Source: Rachicladosporium sp. CCFEE 5018 | Taxonomy: Eukaryota; Ascomycota; Dothideomycetes; Cladosporiales; Cladosporiaceae | Reading direction: 5' to 3' | DNA length: 64,000 nucleotides | NCBI GenBank assembly: GCA_002077045.2 | Contig: KZ111159.1 | Coordinates: 248,001 to 312,000 of the forward strand | Part shown: positions 59,796 to 64,000 of the stretch, piece after piece | How positions within the stretch are numbered: the stretch's first letter is position 1 | Layout of the letters: each line of letters starts with the position of its first letter | Position numbers and translations under genes: made by a program | Notes under the pieces: generated by a model | Database searches by the model: none | What the model saw: only the letters and a program-made list of their open reading frames with translations | Told to the model about the DNA's origin: nothing

Positions 59796-61998
59796 ATGGA
59801 CAAGCTCAATCAGTCCTCAGACAACAGCGTCCAGTCCGCGCCCTCGGACAACAAAGTCGCCAACGATGGCACGGGTCAGTAAAACTACATCATTCATGGA
59901 GAAAGCAATCACTGACAACCCACAGGCGTTGTCCAACTTGACGGATACCTCGAACCCTTCAAGCCACAATTGCGATCACGCTTCTCGAAAGCACAGAAAT
60001 GGATCAACGACATCGACAAGAGCGAAGGTGGCCTGGAGAAGTTCTCACGCGGCTATGAGCGGTATGGCTTCAACATCTCCTCCGACGGCACCATTACATA
60101 CCGCGAATGGGCGCCCAATGCCATGCGAGCATACCTCGTTGGTGACTTTAACAACTGGAATCGGGACAGCCACGAGATGAAGAGGGATGACTTTGGCGTG
60201 TGGGAGATCGTACTGCCACCTCACAATGGCCAGCCAGCAATCGAACATGATAGCAAAGTCAAGATCAGCATGGTGGTACCCAACGACGGACAAAGAGCAG
60301 AGAGAATCCCAGTTTGGATCAAGCGCGTGACACAAGACCTAACCGTCAGCCCCATTTACGACGCGCGATTCTGGAACCCACCACAAAAGTACAAGTTCAA
60401 GAACCCTCGACCTCCGAAGCCAGCCAGCGCGAGGATCTACGAGGCGCATGTCGGCATCAGCAGTCCAGACCCCAAAGTCGCAACTTACAGCGAGTTCACA
60501 AAGAATGTCCTCCCCCGGATCAAGCACCTCGGCTACAACACCATCCAGCTCATGGCCATTATGGAGCACGCCTACTACGCCTCCTTCGGCTACCAAATCA
60601 ATTCTTTCTTCGCTGCCTCAAGCCGCTACGGCTTCCCCGACGAGCTCAAAGAGCTCATAGACACTGCACACGGCCTCGGTATCACAGTCCTGCTAGACGT
60701 AGTACACTCCCACGCCAGCAAGAACGTACACGACGGCCTCAACTACTTTGACAACTCCGACCACCTCTACTTCCATGAAGGCGCGCGCGGCCGACACGAG
60801 CTCTGGGACTCGAGATTGTTCAACTACGGCAACCACGAAGTGCTCCGCTTCCTGCTCTCCAACCTCCGCTTCTGGATGGAAGAATACAACTTCGACGGTT
60901 TCCGCTTCGACGGCGTCACATCCATGCTCTACACCCACCACGGCATCGGCACTGGATTCAGCGGTGGCTACCACGAGTACTATGGCCCGGACGTCGACGA
61001 AGACGGCGTCGTGTACCTCATGATCGCCAACGAGATGCTGCACAATCTGTACCCATCTTGTATCACAATCGCGGAAGACGTCTCCGGTATGCCCGCGCTG
61101 TGTGTAGCGCTGAGTCTGGGTGGAATAGGATTTGACTACAGACTTGCCATGGCGATCCCGGATCTGTACATCAAGTGGCTGAAGGAGAAGCAGGATATTG
61201 ACTGGGATATGGGCGCGCTATGTCATACACTCACGAATCGCAGACACGGAGAGAAAACGATTGCGTACGCTGAGTCCCACGACCAGGCTCTCGTCGGCGA
61301 CAAGACGCTGCTCTTCTGGCTCTGCGATGCGCAAATGTACACCAACATGTCGACGCTCTCGGAATTCACGCCCGTGATTGAGCGCGGCATGGCGCTGCAC
61401 AAGATGATCCGACTCATCACGCACGCTCTCGGCGGCGAAGGATACCTCAACTTCGAGGGCAATGAGTTCGGACATCCGGAGTGGCTGGACTTCCCGCGAG
61501 AAGGAAACGGGAACAGCTTCCACTACGCCCGCCGACAATTCAACCTCCCCGACGACTCGCTACTGCGGTACAAGTTCCTCAACGAGTTCGACAGCAAGAT
61601 GCAGTGGACGGAGGAAAAGTACGGATGGCTGCATAGTCCGCAAGCTTACATCTCCCTCAAGAACGAGTCTGACAAAGTCATTGTTTTCGAGCGCGCGGGG
61701 TTGTTGTGGATCTTCAACTTCCATCCGAGCAGTTCTTTTACGGATTACAGGGTTGGTGTTGAGCAGGCTGGGACTTACAAGATTGTGCTGAACTCTGATG
61801 ACCCCGAATTTGGTGGACTGGGAAGGGTCAAGAACGACGGAAGATTCTTCACGACGGACTTTAAGTGGAATGAGAGGAAGAACTTTGTGCAGGTTTATAT
61901 TCCGACGCGGACGGCGATTGTGAGTGATTACTGGGATCGAGGTGTTGGGATGAAAGCTGACGTGACTACAGGTCCTGGCGCTTGAACAGACCATCTGA
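59796..61998 (+). CDS. GLC3: 1,4-alpha-glucan (glycogen) branching enzyme (copy B)
   Basis: Exons 59796-59874, 59926-61919 and 61972-61998 give 699 aa, with introns of 51 and 52 nt at the same positions as in copy A. The last intron differs almost completely in sequence from copy A, while the 9-codon final exon still encodes VLALEQTI, which confirms the gene model in both. Differences from copy A by eye are YLVGDF for YLIGDF, PPHNGQ for PPQNGQ, IEHD for IAHD, DLTVSP for DLNISP and PPQKYK for PPHKYK. GH13 catalytic residues (Asp355, Glu410 and the ESHDQ Asp) are intact. Confidence 0.96.
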
Positions 61999-62411
61999 GA
62001 TCTCCCGATCTGAGGAGATAGCTACGAGCGCGCGGTCAGCGATCCTCCAGGTTGCGTTCCAGGGTGAGTGCGCAAAGCGCAAAAGCTGGAACTCTCGTGG
62101 GAATTGAGCGAAGGTGTACACATACCACAGCGTCTGCAAAAAGCGACATTACATTACCTTCGAACGCCCGTTACTTGCTAATGCAGAGAATGTTTCGTGC
62201 TCTACGCTGCGAGGCTACCGGTAAGTCGAGATCCACTACTCTTCTTTCTCGACTTCTCATCTGGTCCGTCATCGTGATACGATCGCGAACAGTGCAAGAT
62301 CTACCAATCGTCCCTTCTCTTCCGGGGATCGATCGATATGGCGGTCTCTTCCCTCTGCTTCATTGGTCTGTCTTCTTTCCCTACACGTTTCCTCTCCTTG
62401 CCTCCAGCGCA
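61999..62411. other. Spacer downstream of branching enzyme (copy B)
   Basis: It aligns with 18049-18431 only in patches. An open frame continues upstream from the Pro-rich gene to 62052, but the corresponding part of copy A is not coding, so it is ignored. No other feature. Confidence 0.45.
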
Positions 62412-62984
62412 ATGATACCCTTCCCTTTCCTTATCTTCCGCTCAATGTCCTCCCCATCAGCTCAAACATCACTAGCTAGACGGACCTCCTCAGTCTACCG
62501 CCAGGAAGTCGACGAGCCAGCGACTCCTGCCTTTCGACCAAAAGACCCACGCCGTCTTTTGGACCTACAACTCGCTTCACCTCCTGGCTCTGTGACAACC
62601 GACGAGCCGGACATTGCGCCGGTCAAACCAGGCGCGCCTCTACCTCATCCGGCCCAGGAACCGCAGCCGAGGGAGGCGCCCGAAGACCCGCCGCCGGGTT
62701 CGCCTGTTGTGAGAGCTGGGAGTCCGACGCCAGATTATGCGAGAGGGGCGGCCAGGGTTGCGCCACCATCTGAGCCGCATCCGGGTAGCCGTGTCCCCAC
62801 GCCTGAGGATCCACGTCCACCCTCGCCCGTGGCGAGAGCGGGGAATCCGACGCCGGATCGTGCGAGCGGTGGGAGGAGGGAGCCCTTCCCACCGTTCGCG
62901 TGGGAGTCTTATCCCGAGGTAGTCTTCCTCCCGCCTTCACCCGAGCCTGAGAGACGGGGTAGGGTGAAGAGATTGAAGGGATAG
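62412..62984 (+). pseudogene. Pro-rich protein, truncated by a nonsense codon (copy B)
   Basis: The reading frame matches the gene at 18432 for 190 residues from ATG 62412 (MIPFPFLIFRSM). It then meets TAG at 62982-62984 where copy A has TGG (Trp) in RLKGWLRR. Beyond the stop the sequence still resembles the copy A tail (LRRVLTRNFGRDGNKGGEER), with a small frame change near 63100. The product would lack the basic Gly/Arg-rich C-terminus. This could be early decay of one duplicate, a viable shorter protein, or an assembly error. Confidence 0.6.
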
Positions 62985-64000
62985 CTGCGACGTGTGTTAA
63001 CGCGAAATTTCGGGAGGGATGGGAATAAGGGAGGAGAGGAGAGAGGGGAAAGGAGAACGAGACCGAGAGGACGGGGAAAGAGAGTAGGGGTGGAAGAGGG
63101 ATATGTGCCGATGACGCGATTGGTTTTGGGAAGGATGGGTTTGGGGATTAGGGGACTGGGCAGGGAGGGGATGGGGTAAAGCGAAAGTTGGCTTGCGGCG
63201 CGTATAGAGACAGGGAATGAGGTAGGGTTATTTACTGGCATAGCGCTTACTGGAGTGTCGGTGTTGCATTCCATTTCTTGAGAATGAATGGACTGAGGTT
63301 ACGGCGGAGACGGAGACGAAGACGGGAGGGCACTCGAGTTAGGCTGCTGAGCAGAGTGGTCCCTTGAGATGCATTGCTCGGGCGCCTGGGTTCAAGCCGT
63401 TCGCTCTTTGAAGCGCGAGAGCATTCGTAGCGACGGGCGTATGTCCGACATCGACCGTGTTACACAGCATCTTCGTGCGACTGACACAGACAGGTATCCG
63501 GTAAGTATCGACCAGGCTATTGGGGAAAGCAGCAAACAATAGTATTGATCTTTTCCTACACATACTGGATTCAGAGAAGCACTCGGACGACGCGTTCGAG
63601 CAAAGCTTGCTGTAGCGAGTAAAGTTCCGCAGTCACCATGTAACTACGCCCAACCTGCCACGTCGGAGCTGAGCTCCTTTCGTACCAAAACTCATGGAAA
63701 TGTGGCTTGCGTATAGAATCCAATTCGTTACGGCCAAGCCGTCACCAGCTCATGAGGCTGACCGCATAGCCTTGTGCGCCACAGTCTAAATCTAATGCAA
63801 AGGGGATCTAGAACGATTCATTGCGCGTGAGATGGCTGAGGGGTGGTACAATGCATTGTCTGGGCCTGTCTGAGCTACGGTGGACGCGGTTGTTGACAGC
63901 TGAATGGGCGGCTGTGTCTCATTGACTGGCGTGCCGGGTGTCAATGATGGGCTGCTTCACTGCCAGCAAACTGAGGTGATTGATCTGTGGCTGCTTTGGG
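62985..64000. other. 3' region of copy B to the window edge
   Basis: It holds the relic tail of the Pro-rich gene and then a block matching 19345-19860, including the 127-nt identical core 63398-63524. The 74-codon minus-strand frame of copy A is present at 63339-63563 with two replacements. Copy similarity falls after about 63850 but is still clear at the last bases. Confidence 0.5.

Larger units (their letters stand above)
53978..64000 (+). repeat. Duplicated segment, copy B (about 10 kb, open at both ends)
   Basis: It is collinear with 10015-20003 and in the same orientation. The first base after the gap already matches 10015, and the match continues to the last bases of the window, so both ends are cut. 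Coding divergence is a few percent and mostly synonymous in branching enzyme and ClpX, while spacers range from identical blocks to unalignable stretches. Small indels shift the offset between 43951 and 43963 in the left two thirds. Confidence 0.95.

Noticed and set aside
1..64000. CRISPR arrays, bacterial operons, LTR or DNA transposons
   Set aside because: Introns and gene content are eukaryotic; no regular spacer array, transposase, reverse transcriptase or paired terminal repeats were seen.

Overview
The window is nuclear DNA from a filamentous ascomycete. Short GT-AG introns of about 50-60 nt carry CTGAC-type branch points, and the genes include a fungal-type alpha-tubulin, ATG8, a HeLo-domain protein, a GYP7-type TBC protein and a DszC-like monooxygenase. 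A black-yeast-like Dothideomycete with duplicated gene content would fit, but the sequence alone does not fix the species. All gene models were spliced by hand from splice signals, reading frame and protein-family expectations.

Layout. 0.8-10 kb: GABA transaminase, a HeLo-domain protein with a Gly-rich tail, a Q/G/Y-rich prion-like protein, alpha-tubulin (six exons), a decayed PGA1-like gene and a two-F-box protein. 10.0-20.0 kb (copy A): a PPAY-motif protein, an APC15-like subunit, a U1 snRNA gene, mitochondrial ClpX, glycogen branching enzyme and a Pro-rich protein. 20-35 kb: a second PPAY protein, GYP7-like TBC GAP, DszC-like flavoprotein, two membrane proteins, a SPATA20-type thioredoxin-domain protein, an FCP1-like phosphatase-fold protein, a CMD/AhpD-like protein and the GGC1 GTP/GDP carrier. 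37-47.7 kb: a GH43 glycosidase, a dynamin-like large GTPase, a small membrane protein, an M1 aminopeptidase and ATG8. 48.7-51.3 kb: a tandem cluster of four small paralogues, one broken. 51.7-53.9 kb: CWC21 and the C-terminal part of YME2, cut by a 100-N gap (53878-53977).

The gap is followed directly by copy B (53978-64000), a diverged but collinear repeat of 10015-20003 with the same genes in the same order and orientation. Branching enzyme and ClpX differ mainly at synonymous sites, so both copies have been under purifying selection. The Pro-rich gene has a premature stop in B only. Copy B may be a true segmental or homeologous duplicate, or the other homeologue or haplotype mis-scaffolded across the gap.

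The least obvious features are: two U1 snRNA genes, identical over 139 nt although their 3' flanks hardly align; a HeLo protein with two amyloid-like GNxxVxxG pseudo-repeats and a tandemly duplicated intron-exon unit behind it; a PGA1-like pseudogene with one frameshift and one nonsense codon; and the tandem family beside ATG8.
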